From positions 1 to 64,000 of the forward strand of contig NZ_LEKU01000017.1 of NCBI RefSeq assembly GCF_009932355.1: 64,000 nucleotides of DNA. The letters are read 5' to 3'. The stretch's first letter is position 1, and every line of letters starts with the position of its first letter. This document shows, one piece after another, positions 25,452-33,284 of the stretch. Under the pieces are notes generated by a model. That model ran no database searches. It saw only the letters and a list, made by a program, of their open reading frames with translations, and was not told the origin of the DNA. Source of the DNA: Riemerella anatipestifer_E. GTDB lineage: Bacteria; Bacteroidota; Bacteroidia; Flavobacteriales; Weeksellaceae. The position numbers and the translations under genes are program-made.

Positions 25452-25802
25452 TTAAAGTTGCCAAGTCGCAATTATTTTTTTCACAGATTGTTTTTCAACT
25501 TTCCCCGTTAAAAGTTTTCCATTAGTTGAAAGATAAATATTGTGTTTCCCTTTTTCGCCTTCAATATCACTTGGGAAACAATAAAGTCCAAAATCCAATC
25601 TCAATCTTTTTGAAATGATTGGAAATAAAATATCTGGATGTTCAGTTTTACCTTTATTTTCATAGTGATTGTTAAAATATTTTATCCAAGACAAAATGCT
25701 GACAAATTCGTCTTCAGTAAAATCAAAGTTAGTTTCGTCTACGATATAAATATTTTCAGGAAGCCTTTTTTGAATCTCTTTAATTTGGGTTGATTTTGTC
25801 AT
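25452..25802 (-). CDS. Hypothetical 116-aa protein
   Basis: No family was recognised. It is a soluble protein with no signal peptide and acidic patches (NFDFTEDEFVS) followed by beta-like segments (LRLDFGLYCFP, KHNIYLSTNGKLLTG). It starts two bases after the stop of the 58-aa ORF upstream on the same strand, so the two are probably translated together. This arrangement, size and charge would suit an immunity protein beside a toxin remnant, but that is inference from context alone. Confidence 0.55.
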   Translation of the reverse strand: MTKSTQIKEIQKRLPENIYIVDETNFDFTEDEFVSILSWIKYFNNHYENKGKTEHPDILFPIISKRLRLDFGLYCFPSDIEGEKGKHNIYLSTNGKLLTGKVEKQSVKKIIATWQL

Positions 25803-25804
25803 TG

Positions 25805-25981
25805 CTACTTAATTTTTATTTTTTTAACGTAAATATTTAGTGCATTCTTCAAATATTGTCTAGGTTCAGGTATTGGAATATTTTTCCCATCTTTTGATTT
25901 TCGAAGATGTTTGTTATGATTTTTTTGTATCATACCCCAATCATCAGGATAAACTTCAATAAAATTTTTAGGAAGTAACAT
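25805..25981 (-). CDS. Hypothetical 58-aa ORF, possible fragment of a toxin C-terminus
   Basis: This ORF is small but has protein-like composition: VYPDDWGMIQKNHNKHLRK, then KDGKNIPIPEPRQYLKNAL and a lysine-rich end. A TAA lies directly before the ATG in the same frame, so either this is the true start or the frame is a remnant of a longer gene. Its stop is two bases from the next ATG. The layout (short basic, His- and Trp-containing piece followed by a small acidic-to-neutral gene) resembles toxin tip plus immunity pairs; no catalytic motif can be proven. Confidence 0.45.
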   Translation of the reverse strand: MLLPKNFIEVYPDDWGMIQKNHNKHLRKSKDGKNIPIPEPRQYLKNALNIYVKKIKIK

Positions 25982-26001
25982 TTAGTTGGGTTTCAACCGC
26001 T

Positions 26002-26018
26002 AAATTAAACAAATTAGT
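26002..26018 (+). repeat. 17-bp direct repeat, copy 2
   Basis: Exact copy of 25401-25417, 601 bases away. Confidence 0.6.
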
Positions 26019-26086
26019 GGAAGTAAAATATTTTTTCGGAATAAAAATGGCTACCTTTTACAAAAATTATATTAGCTGTTACACCT

Positions 26087-26779
26087 TTATTTTTTTGTAA
26101 GTTTTTCTATTTCATCTAATGTATATTTTTTAGAATAGTCTATTCCCATAGATTTAGCGTAATCTTCTATAGATGTTTTTATATTCATTGATTTTCTTAA
26201 TTCATTAACATTTTCAGGATTTTTAATTGGCCAAATAAAATTTACCCACTCTTCTTTTTTAGTTTCAGGATTTATAAACAGTCTTCCTGCACCTTGAGTT
26301 CCGTAAATTTGTTCTTTTCCTTGATACATTAGCATTCTGTCTTTCATCATCGCAATATGTTGTTTTCCTAAATCTCCATTTTCACTTGCTTTTATCATTA
26401 ATGGATAATATTTCTCAATTACAGGTAGTTTTGAATGTTGAATTACATACCAAGCCGCAGTATTTAATTTTTCCCCCACAAGTTTTTTTCCTGGATAGCC
26501 ATATTTCTTTATTATTTTTTCAATTTTGATTAAGTTTACGCTATCATTTTTTGTGGTTAAATTCCAACCTAATTTTTGAAATTTATCTTCAGAAATATTA
26601 TAGGACTTTAAGATTTCATTTTTCCTTTCAGGTTTCAAATCAGGTGTAAAAAGTTCCCTTAATTCTTGGTCGGACTTTAAAATTAGAGATAGTTCATTTT
26701 TAAGATTTTCTTTTTGCTTTGGTGTTACAAAGCAAGAAGTTAATAATAGTAAAGTTAGAATTATTGAAAAAAGTTTCAT
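26087..26779 (-). CDS. DUF6624-like lipoprotein
   Basis: 230 aa with a lipoprotein signal (hydrophobic residues 3-13, lipobox LLTSC with Cys16). The mature part contains LNTAAWYVIQHSKL, then a second block with KDRMLMYQGKEQIYGTQ. These two blocks are the hallmark of the DUF6624 group, found in Bacteroidota surface proteins of unknown role. It is on the minus strand between two unrelated hypothetical genes. Confidence 0.65.
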   Translation of the reverse strand: MKLFSIILTLLLLTSCFVTPKQKENLKNELSLILKSDQELRELFTPDLKPERKNEILKSYNISEDKFQKLGWNLTTKNDSVNLIKIEKIIKKYGYPGKKLVGEKLNTAAWYVIQHSKLPVIEKYYPLMIKASENGDLGKQHIAMMKDRMLMYQGKEQIYGTQGAGRLFINPETKKEEWVNFIWPIKNPENVNELRKSMNIKTSIEDYAKSMGIDYSKKYTLDEIEKLTKK

Positions 26780-26832
26780 ACTATTTATGTGGAATTTTTG
26801 GTATACAATAAATACTTTTTGAATTATATATA

Positions 26833-27372
26833 CTAGCTTTTTCTAAATAATTTCTTTAGATTACTTTCATATTGACCGTTCACATCAACTCTTGTAATAT
26901 CACTAAGTGACAAAAGTATAAACTTTCTATCCAATGAAGACATCGTTCCAAATTCGTGAATCACAACCGAGCTGTTATCCATTTCGTGAATTTCTCCTAT
27001 GAAACAAACGCTACTGTTAATATCTTGGATATGAACCGTTAGATGATTATAGAGTCGGTTGACGCTTTCTAAAATTGTCTGAATTGATTCTAAATTTATA
27101 TTTACTTTACTTTTTACCCTTTGGGTTGAGTCTATAAGTTTTGCAACACTTTCAAGATCATTTCCTGACCATCTTATTCGTGTAATATTATGCCTTAAAA
27201 GAATCGTTAAACCATCATAATTACATTCTTTATCAAATTTTTCAATTAACAAAAAGTCATCATTAAAGTCAATTATAAAACCATAATCAGATTCATCATA
27301 ATTATCGGTATAAATATCCACCAAAATGTTTTCTGTTTTTAGTTTTTCTAAATATTTTGTGTATAAGTTCAT
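26833..27372 (-). CDS. Hypothetical protein with two similar beta-rich halves
   Basis: 179 aa, soluble, no signal. The first half (about residues 16-70: YGFIIDFNDDFLLIEKFD ... NITRIRW) and the second (about 111-165: FIGEIHEMDNSSVVIHEFG ... DITRVDV) share the same pattern of two strands, an acidic turn and a closing ITR-hydrophobic strand. This suggests an internal duplication of a small barrel-like fold. No family name could be attached. It has its own -7 promoter element (27425-27432), so it is probably not part of the trp operon that ends just upstream. Confidence 0.55.
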   Translation of the reverse strand: MNLYTKYLEKLKTENILVDIYTDNYDESDYGFIIDFNDDFLLIEKFDKECNYDGLTILLRHNITRIRWSGNDLESVAKLIDSTQRVKSKVNINLESIQTILESVNRLYNHLTVHIQDINSSVCFIGEIHEMDNSSVVIHEFGTMSSLDRKFILLSLSDITRVDVNGQYESNLKKLFRKS

Positions 27373-27424
27373 TGTTTAGTCATTTATTTCTACATCGTTT
27401 TTTGTAATTGTACTTTGGGTTACA

Positions 27425-27432
27425 CAAAAATA
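27425..27432 (-). promoter_or_regulatory. -7 element (TATTTTTG on the minus strand) for the 179-aa gene
   Basis: It fits TAnnTTTG and lies about 52 bases before the start at 27372, just beyond the end of trpA. Confidence 0.45.
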
Positions 27433-27440
27433 GCAAAACA

Positions 27441-28175
27441 CTAAGATTTAATACTTTGTATAAAATGTTTAGTTTTTTCTTTCCAATCCGGTTCTTCTAA
27501 AATAATTTTCACAAAAGCAGTGCCTATAATACCGCCATCGGCTTGTTCGGTAACTGTGGTAAAGTCGGTTTTATTTTTAATCCCAAAGCCTATCATTAGT
27601 GGGTTTTTCAGCGGTAATGAGGCTAATCGGTTAAGGTAATCTTCGTTTTTCAATGTTTTGGACTGGTTGCCCGTTGTGGACGAAGAACTCACCGCATACA
27701 AAAATCCAGAGCTTAGACTATCCAAATACAAAATTCGCTCGTCAGATGTTTCTGGTGTTACCAAAAAAGTAAAATTTAGATTAAACTTTTTGAGAATGGT
27801 TTGGTATTTTTTTTCAAACTCAATAGGAGGGAGGTCAGGGATAATCAGCCCATTAACGCCTGTTTCTTGGCATTTCTGACAAAACTTCTCAAAGCCATAA
27901 GAAAGCACAGGGTTAATATAACCCATCAAGATGATTGGAATATGAATTTCACCCTTAATTTTTGCCAATTGTTCAAAGAGTTTCTCTATTGACATTCCGT
28001 TTTCTAAGGCTTTAATGTGAGCTTGTTGTATAACCTCGCCATCGGCAACGGGGTCGCTATAAGGCATACCAATCTCCATCATATCAGCCCCAGCTTCTTG
28101 AATTATTTTAATGATTTCCGCAGTATCTTCCAGCTGAGGAATACCTGCTGTAAAGTATATATTTAATTTTTTCAT
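27441..28175 (-). CDS. trpA: Tryptophan synthase alpha subunit
   Basis: It cleaves indole-3-glycerol phosphate to indole and glyceraldehyde 3-phosphate, and indole is channelled to TrpB. At 244 aa it is a TIM barrel. The catalytic Glu and Asp lie in MMEIGMPYSDPVADG, as in E. coli Glu49 and Asp60. The phosphate loop is near GFGIKNKTDF. It is the last gene of the minus-strand trp operon, separated from trpB by a 75-codon membrane protein gene. Confidence 0.95.
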   Translation of the reverse strand: MKKLNIYFTAGIPQLEDTAEIIKIIQEAGADMMEIGMPYSDPVADGEVIQQAHIKALENGMSIEKLFEQLAKIKGEIHIPIILMGYINPVLSYGFEKFCQKCQETGVNGLIIPDLPPIEFEKKYQTILKKFNLNFTFLVTPETSDERILYLDSLSSGFLYAVSSSSTTGNQSKTLKNEDYLNRLASLPLKNPLMIGFGIKNKTDFTTVTEQADGGIIGTAFVKIILEEPDWKEKTKHFIQSIKS

Positions 28176-28185
28176 TTAGAGTATT

Positions 28186-28413
28186 TTAAGGTAAAAGAGT
28201 ACAAATTATAAAAAATAAGACTAAACAACCAATTATAATAAGATTGATATTTCTCTTCATTATTTTCTTTTTCTTATTTAGTATGATAGCTTCTATAATC
28301 ATTGCAACAAACCATAGGAATGAAAACAAAATAATAAGAAAAAAAATAAGTCCTAAGTCGGCTGTGCCACAACGCCGGTCAGGAGCCGTGTAATCTAAAT
28401 AAGAATAAGCCAT
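28186..28413 (-). CDS. Small two-helix membrane protein inside the trp operon
   Basis: 75 aa with two hydrophobic helices (about residues 20-45 and 55-73) separated by a KKKK loop. The N-terminal 18 residues (DYTAPDRRCGTADLG) use GC-richer codons than the neighbours. It lies between trpB and trpA, 10 bases before trpA. No family was recognised. It is not a known tryptophan enzyme, so it is either a passenger in the operon or an inserted small gene. Confidence 0.55.
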   Translation of the reverse strand: MAYSYLDYTAPDRRCGTADLGLIFFLIILFSFLWFVAMIIEAIILNKKKKIMKRNINLIIIGCLVLFFIICTLLP

Positions 28414-28488
28414 AGGAAGGGCTAAAATCTAAGATAAAATTAGAATAACTATTCTTACTACAATATGGATAATATTACTTTTCATAGA

Positions 28489-29673
28489 TTAAACATTTAG
28501 ATAGCTTAAATAAGTTTTCATATCCTTATCGCCTCTACCGCTTAGGCAGATGACAACGATATCTTCTTTTCCAAACTTCTTTTTATCCAAAACCGCTAAG
28601 GCATGGGCACTTTCTAACGCTGGAATAATACCTTCTGTTTTAGTCAGATTGAATGCAGATTTTAGAGCTTCATCATCGTTAATGCTTAAAAATTCGGCTC
28701 GTTTTTGTTGGTAAAGATTGGCGTGCATTGGTCCAATCCCTGGGTAATCTAACCCTGCAGAAATAGAGTAGGGCTCAATCACTTGTCCGTCTTTGGTCTG
28801 AATAACCAAACTCTGACTGCCGTGCAAAACGCCAATGCTCCCCAAAGCCGTTGTTGCAGCAGTTTCTCCAGAATGAACGCCCAAACCACCAGCTTCTGCC
28901 GCAATGATATTGACTTTATCATTATTCACAAAATGATAAAAAGTTCCTGCGGCATTACTACCGCCGCCCACACACGCAATGAGGTGGTCGGGATAATCTC
29001 TGCCTTCCTGTTCTTGTAATTGGACTTTAATTTCCTCTGAAATAACTGATTGAAACCTTGCCACCAAATCGGGGAAAGGGTGAGGACCAACCACGCTACC
29101 TATGATATAGTGGGTGGTTGTAGGATTATTTATCCAATCTCTTAAAGCCTCGTTTACAGCGTCTTTTAAAGTTTTAGAACCCGAGGTTGCTGGAACGACT
29201 TTGGCCCCCAACATTTTCATTCTGGCCACATTAGGAGCTTGTCGGGCAATATCTATTTCGCCCATATAGACAATACACTCTAAACCAAGCAAAGCACACG
29301 CTGTCGCAGTGGCAACACCGTGCTGTCCAGCACCTGTTTCGGCTATGATACGCTGTTTGCCCAACTTTTTTGCTAAAAGCGCTTGTCCTAAAGCATTATT
29401 GATTTTATGGGCTCCCGTATGGTTTAAATCTTCTCTTTTAAGGTAGATTTTAGTGCCATATTGTCGGCTCAAATTGGGTGCAAAATACAATGGAGTTTCT
29501 CTCCCTACATAGTTTTTTAATAAATCTTTAAACTCCTTTTGAAAATCTTCCGAATAAATGATTTCCAAGTATTTATCTTGTAGTTCTTTAACATTAGGGT
29601 AGAGCATTTCGGCAATAAAAGCACCGCCAAATTCACCGTAATACCCTTCTTTATCTGGATTTTGATAATTCAT
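28489..29673 (-). CDS. trpB: Tryptophan synthase beta subunit
   Basis: It joins indole to serine using PLP to give tryptophan. The PLP-binding lysine is in HTGAHKINNALGQAL. The phosphate-binding loop is CVGGGSNAAGTFYHF. The C-terminal SGRGDKDM closes the active site. At 394 aa it is the TrpB1 type that pairs with TrpA. It lies 12 bases after trpF in the operon. Confidence 0.96.
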   Translation of the reverse strand: MNYQNPDKEGYYGEFGGAFIAEMLYPNVKELQDKYLEIIYSEDFQKEFKDLLKNYVGRETPLYFAPNLSRQYGTKIYLKREDLNHTGAHKINNALGQALLAKKLGKQRIIAETGAGQHGVATATACALLGLECIVYMGEIDIARQAPNVARMKMLGAKVVPATSGSKTLKDAVNEALRDWINNPTTTHYIIGSVVGPHPFPDLVARFQSVISEEIKVQLQEQEGRDYPDHLIACVGGGSNAAGTFYHFVNNDKVNIIAAEAGGLGVHSGETAATTALGSIGVLHGSQSLVIQTKDGQVIEPYSISAGLDYPGIGPMHANLYQQKRAEFLSINDDEALKSAFNLTKTEGIIPALESAHALAVLDKKKFGKEDIVVICLSGRGDKDMKTYLSYLNV

Positions 29674-29685
29674 TTTAATCTATTT

Positions 29686-30324
29686 CTATTGATACAAACT
29701 TAATTTAAAATTTTTAATAAGTGCTACATCTTTGTTGCCTGCGGAAATTTCAAATTTACTATTGAGGTCTAAAGCGATTGGTTTTTGTTTAATAATTGAG
29801 ATTTTGCCAATGTTCTCGTTAGAAATACCACCGCTTAAAAAATAAGGTTTTGTAAGGTTTAATTCGTTTAATAGTTGCCAATCAAATCGTTTACCTGTTC
29901 CGCCAAAGGTTTTGCTATCCGTGTCAAAAAGTAAAAAATCTATTTCAGATGGTTCTGAAAATTCCGAAATATCAGGAACGGTTTCACCCACCCGTATCGC
30001 TTTTATAATTTGGATTTCTTGTGGAAGTTTACTCTTTAAATCACGAATAAAATCAGAGGTTTCATCGCCGTGCAGTTGCACCAAATTAAGTTGAGCTTCC
30101 GTAACGATTTGCACTATTTTTTCGATGGTTTCATTTACGAAAACGCCCACTTTTTGCTTGTGATTTAGCGAAGCAATTTCCTTTGGTGTTAAATAATTCA
30201 ATACATATCTTGGTGATTTTTCATAAAATATAAAACCGAGATAATCGATTTCTAAATCTATAATTTCCCGAATTTGATTCAAATCGGTAAGTCCACAAAC
30301 TTTTATTTTAGGTGCTGGTTTCAT
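29686..30324 (-). CDS. trpF: Phosphoribosylanthranilate isomerase
   Basis: It isomerises phosphoribosylanthranilate by an Amadori rearrangement. The TIM barrel opens with the catalytic Cys in KVCGLTD and contains QLHGDET; the general acid Asp is in LFDTDSKTFGGTG. The phosphate loop is LSGGISNENI. At 212 aa it is a free-standing TrpF, not fused to TrpC, and starts 3 bases after the trpC stop. Confidence 0.93.
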   Translation of the reverse strand: MKPAPKIKVCGLTDLNQIREIIDLEIDYLGFIFYEKSPRYVLNYLTPKEIASLNHKQKVGVFVNETIEKIVQIVTEAQLNLVQLHGDETSDFIRDLKSKLPQEIQIIKAIRVGETVPDISEFSEPSEIDFLLFDTDSKTFGGTGKRFDWQLLNELNLTKPYFLSGGISNENIGKISIIKQKPIALDLNSKFEISAGNKDVALIKNFKLSLYQ

Positions 30325-30327
30325 TTT

Positions 30328-31104
30328 TTATTTTATTTCTTCAATAAAAGATTGTAAAGCCATTCCAACATGGTTTTGTTTCATAAAATATTCGCCCATC
30401 AAGAAAGCATCAAAGCCATTGTTTTTTAGTTTTTTATAAATTTCAGGACTATAAATGGCACTTTCAGCAACGCTTAAAGTCCCTTCAGGCAATTGGTTTC
30501 GCATTCTAATGGCGTGTTCGTAATCCACTTCAAAAGTATTGAGGTTCCGATTGTTAATGCCTACCATTTTTAATTTGGAATAATATTTATCAAAATCTTC
30601 GCCACTATAAAATTCCAATAACACATCTAATCCCAAGTGGTGTGCCGTATCTGTAAGGTCTTCAATTTGGGATTTAGATAGAATATTAGCTATAAGCAAA
30701 ATACAGTCGGCACCATGGGCTTTGGCTTGATAAATTTGATAATCATTTACAATAAAATCTTTCCTTAGCAAAGGTATATCGTAAATATTAGCTTCCTCCA
30801 AATCAGATAAACTTCCTCCGAAGAAAGGCGTATCCGTCAATACAGAAACACAAGCTGCTCCGTATTCCTTATATAGCGGTAAAACCTCTTGGATTTTAGC
30901 TTCTATGTTGATGTTATTTTTGGAGGGCGATTTCCTTTTAAACTCGGCTATAATCCCGTATGGATTGGACTTTAAACTCTCAATAAAACCTCGTGTAGGC
31001 TGGTGAAAAAACGGAGTATCCTTGAGTTTTTCTAACGATGTTTGCTTTTTGGCTTGTTGGATTTCGTCCAGTTTACAATCTACTATTTTATCTAAAATGG
31101 TCAT
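30328..31104 (-). CDS. trpC: Indole-3-glycerol phosphate synthase
   Basis: It closes the indole ring from CdRP. At 258 aa it has the family's IAEFKRKSPSKNNI (catalytic Lys), LRKDFIVNDYQIY (second catalytic Lys), the Glu in VLLEFYSGED and VGINNRNLNTFEVD. It directly abuts the tag gene upstream in the operon (stop at 31105, start at 31104) and runs into trpF. Confidence 0.95.
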   Translation of the reverse strand: MTILDKIVDCKLDEIQQAKKQTSLEKLKDTPFFHQPTRGFIESLKSNPYGIIAEFKRKSPSKNNINIEAKIQEVLPLYKEYGAACVSVLTDTPFFGGSLSDLEEANIYDIPLLRKDFIVNDYQIYQAKAHGADCILLIANILSKSQIEDLTDTAHHLGLDVLLEFYSGEDFDKYYSKLKMVGINNRNLNTFEVDYEHAIRMRNQLPEGTLSVAESAIYSPEIYKKLKNNGFDAFLMGEYFMKQNHVGMALQSFIEEIK

Positions 31105-31683
31105 TTAATTTAAGTTTTTAGGGTGTTTGTAACAAGTTTGCACATGGTCGTTTACCATACCGATGGCTTGCATAAAGGCATAAATAATGGTAGTCCCTAC
31201 GAATTTAAACCCTCGCTTTTTTAAGTCTTTGGATATTTTATCCGATAGAGGTGTGGAGACAGGTACTTCTGATAGGTTTTTAAACTCATTTCTAATTGGT
31301 TGATGCTCTACAAAACGCCATATATACTGGGAAAAAGAACCAAACTCTTCTCTAGCTTTTATAAATGCCTTAGCATTTTTAACCGAAGATTCTATCTTTA
31401 ATCTGTTACGGATAATCCCTGTGTTGCAGAGTAATTCTTCAAGTTTAGCTTGGTTGTAGGTGGCGATTTTGGTGTAGTCAAAATCATCAAAGGCTTGTCT
31501 GAAATTTTCTCTTTTTTTCAAAATAGTTATCCAACTCAATCCCGCTTGAAATCCTTCTAACAAAAGCATTTCAAAGAGTTTTTCATCTTCAAAAACAGGC
31601 TCGCCCCATTCTGTATCGTGGTAATTGATGTAAATTTCATCATTGGTTACCCAGCCACATCGTTCTTTATTTTTTAGTTCCAT
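31105..31683 (-). CDS. tag: DNA-3-methyladenine glycosylase I
   Basis: It removes 3-methyladenine from alkylated DNA. At 192 aa it has the Tag zinc ligands Cys9 (RCGW), His22 (NYHDTEWGEP) and a C-terminal His and Cys in NDHVQTCYKH. The central part FEMLLLEGFQAGLSWITIL is the family signature. It is embedded in the trp operon: its ATG overlaps the trpD stop by one base and its stop abuts the trpC start. It would therefore share tryptophan control although it has no biosynthetic role. Confidence 0.92.
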   Translation of the reverse strand: MELKNKERCGWVTNDEIYINYHDTEWGEPVFEDEKLFEMLLLEGFQAGLSWITILKKRENFRQAFDDFDYTKIATYNQAKLEELLCNTGIIRNRLKIESSVKNAKAFIKAREEFGSFSQYIWRFVEHQPIRNEFKNLSEVPVSTPLSDKISKDLKKRGFKFVGTTIIYAFMQAIGMVNDHVQTCYKHPKNLN

Positions 31684-32669
31684 TAGGTGGTTATTTTATT
31701 TAGGCAATCTTTAGCTTTTCCTTCCAATAGACTTTTTTTCGCTAATTCAAAACAATTTTGATAATTACCGTATTTTTGGGTGTTATAGAGTGCCATTGCC
31801 GCATTGGCTAAAACCACCGCATTTTGCTCTGGAGTGCCTTTGCCGTCTAATATATTAAGAAAAATAGCAGCCGCTTCTTCTTTAGTCTTACCGCCGTAAA
31901 TATGGTCTTCTGAAATATTTTTAAACCCTAATTCTTCGGCGGAATAGATGTACTCTCCGTTTTTATCAAAAATTTTGGTATCTTGAGTAAGGCTGATTTC
32001 ATCATAGCCATCTAAGGCGTGGACAAGCATAAATTCGGCATTTTCCCTTTGTAATAGATATTGATAAAGCCTTGCTATCTCCAAATTGTAAACGCCTATC
32101 ATACTGTATTTAGGCTGAACAGGATTAACTAAAGGCCCTAATAAATTGAAGAAAGTCCTAAGTCCCAACGCTTTTCTAAGTGGTGCTACCGATTTTAAAG
32201 CGGGATGAAACAACGGCGCGTGAAGAAAACAGATATTCCCTTTTTCTAAATCTGATTTTAGTCCTTCTGAATTATTTTTAAATTGGTATCCTAAAAGTTC
32301 CAACACATTAGACGAACCACTTACCGAAGAAACTCCATAATTACCATGTTTCGCCACTTTTTGTCCAGCTCCTGCAACGATAAAAGAGGCTAAGGTAGAA
32401 ATGTTAAAGGTATTTTTGCCATCGCCTCCTGTGCCTACAATATCCACTAAGTCTTGAGTTCCTAAATCTACTGGAGTAGCCAGATTGAGCAAGGCTTCTC
32501 TAAAACCCATCAACTCTTCTAAAGTGATGGCTCTCATCATAAAAACACTTATAAAAGCCGTGGCTTCGGTCTCATTAAATTTATTTTGAGCTAATTCTAT
32601 CATAACAGACTTTGCCTCCGATTTGCTAAGCGTCTGATGATTAAATAGATAGTTTAATATTTGTTTCAT
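31683..32669 (-). CDS. trpD: Anthranilate phosphoribosyltransferase
   Basis: It transfers phosphoribose from PRPP to anthranilate. At 328 aa it has the PRPP-binding glycine-rich loop DIVGTGGDGKNTFNIST and the anthranilate-side motif KHGNYGVSSVSGSSNVLE. The Mg-binding region DGYDEIS follows. It lies 23 bases after trpG and overlaps tag by one base. Confidence 0.95.
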   Translation of the reverse strand: MKQILNYLFNHQTLSKSEAKSVMIELAQNKFNETEATAFISVFMMRAITLEELMGFREALLNLATPVDLGTQDLVDIVGTGGDGKNTFNISTLASFIVAGAGQKVAKHGNYGVSSVSGSSNVLELLGYQFKNNSEGLKSDLEKGNICFLHAPLFHPALKSVAPLRKALGLRTFFNLLGPLVNPVQPKYSMIGVYNLEIARLYQYLLQRENAEFMLVHALDGYDEISLTQDTKIFDKNGEYIYSAEELGFKNISEDHIYGGKTKEEAAAIFLNILDGKGTPEQNAVVLANAAMALYNTQKYGNYQNCFELAKKSLLEGKAKDCLNKITT

Positions 32670-32692
32670 AATTTATTTTTTACAAATAGCTC

Positions 32693-33265
32693 CTATGAAG
32701 CATTTAGAAAATTAGTTAAAATCGTTCTTCCTAAAGGTGTTAAAATACTCTCAGGATGAAACTGAACGGCGTGTACATCGTAAGTTTTGTGCTGAAGTGC
32801 CATAATCATACCCTCCTCATCAACGGCCGTTATTTCTAATTCCGAAGGAAAATCCTCAAGATTTACAGCCCAAGAATGATACCTGCCTATTTCTATATTT
32901 TTCGGCATATTTTGAAACAGAAGGGCATCTGGCTTTATAATTTCGGCTGATGTCGCTACACCGTGATAAATTTTATCTAAATTAACCAAGCTTCCTCCAA
33001 AAGCCTCTGCAATAGCTTGTTGCCCAAGACAAACTCCCAAAATAGATTTGGTAGGTGCATAAGTTTTAATCACTTCTAACAATCGTCCTGCCTCGCTGGG
33101 AATACCAGGCCCTGGGGACAATATTATTTTATCATATTGCTCTATATCTTCTAACGGAATTTTATCATTTCTAAAAACATCTACCTCATTACCTGTAATT
33201 TGCTCTATCATTTGAACTAAATTATAGGTAAAACTATCATAATTATCAAATACCAATATTTTCAT
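32693..33265 (-). CDS. trpG: Anthranilate synthase glutamine amidotransferase subunit
   Basis: It supplies ammonia from glutamine to TrpE. At 190 aa it has the oxyanion loop LSPGPGIPSEAG, the nucleophile Cys in LGVCLGQQAIAEAFGG and the His-x-Glu pair in VQFHPESIL. It follows trpE by about 19 bases. Such subunits can also serve aminodeoxychorismate synthase; the operon position makes TrpG the better call. Confidence 0.94.
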   Translation of the reverse strand: MKILVFDNYDSFTYNLVQMIEQITGNEVDVFRNDKIPLEDIEQYDKIILSPGPGIPSEAGRLLEVIKTYAPTKSILGVCLGQQAIAEAFGGSLVNLDKIYHGVATSAEIIKPDALLFQNMPKNIEIGRYHSWAVNLEDFPSELEITAVDEEGMIMALQHKTYDVHAVQFHPESILTPLGRTILTNFLNAS

Positions 33266-33284
33266 TTTCTTTGTGTTTAAATTT

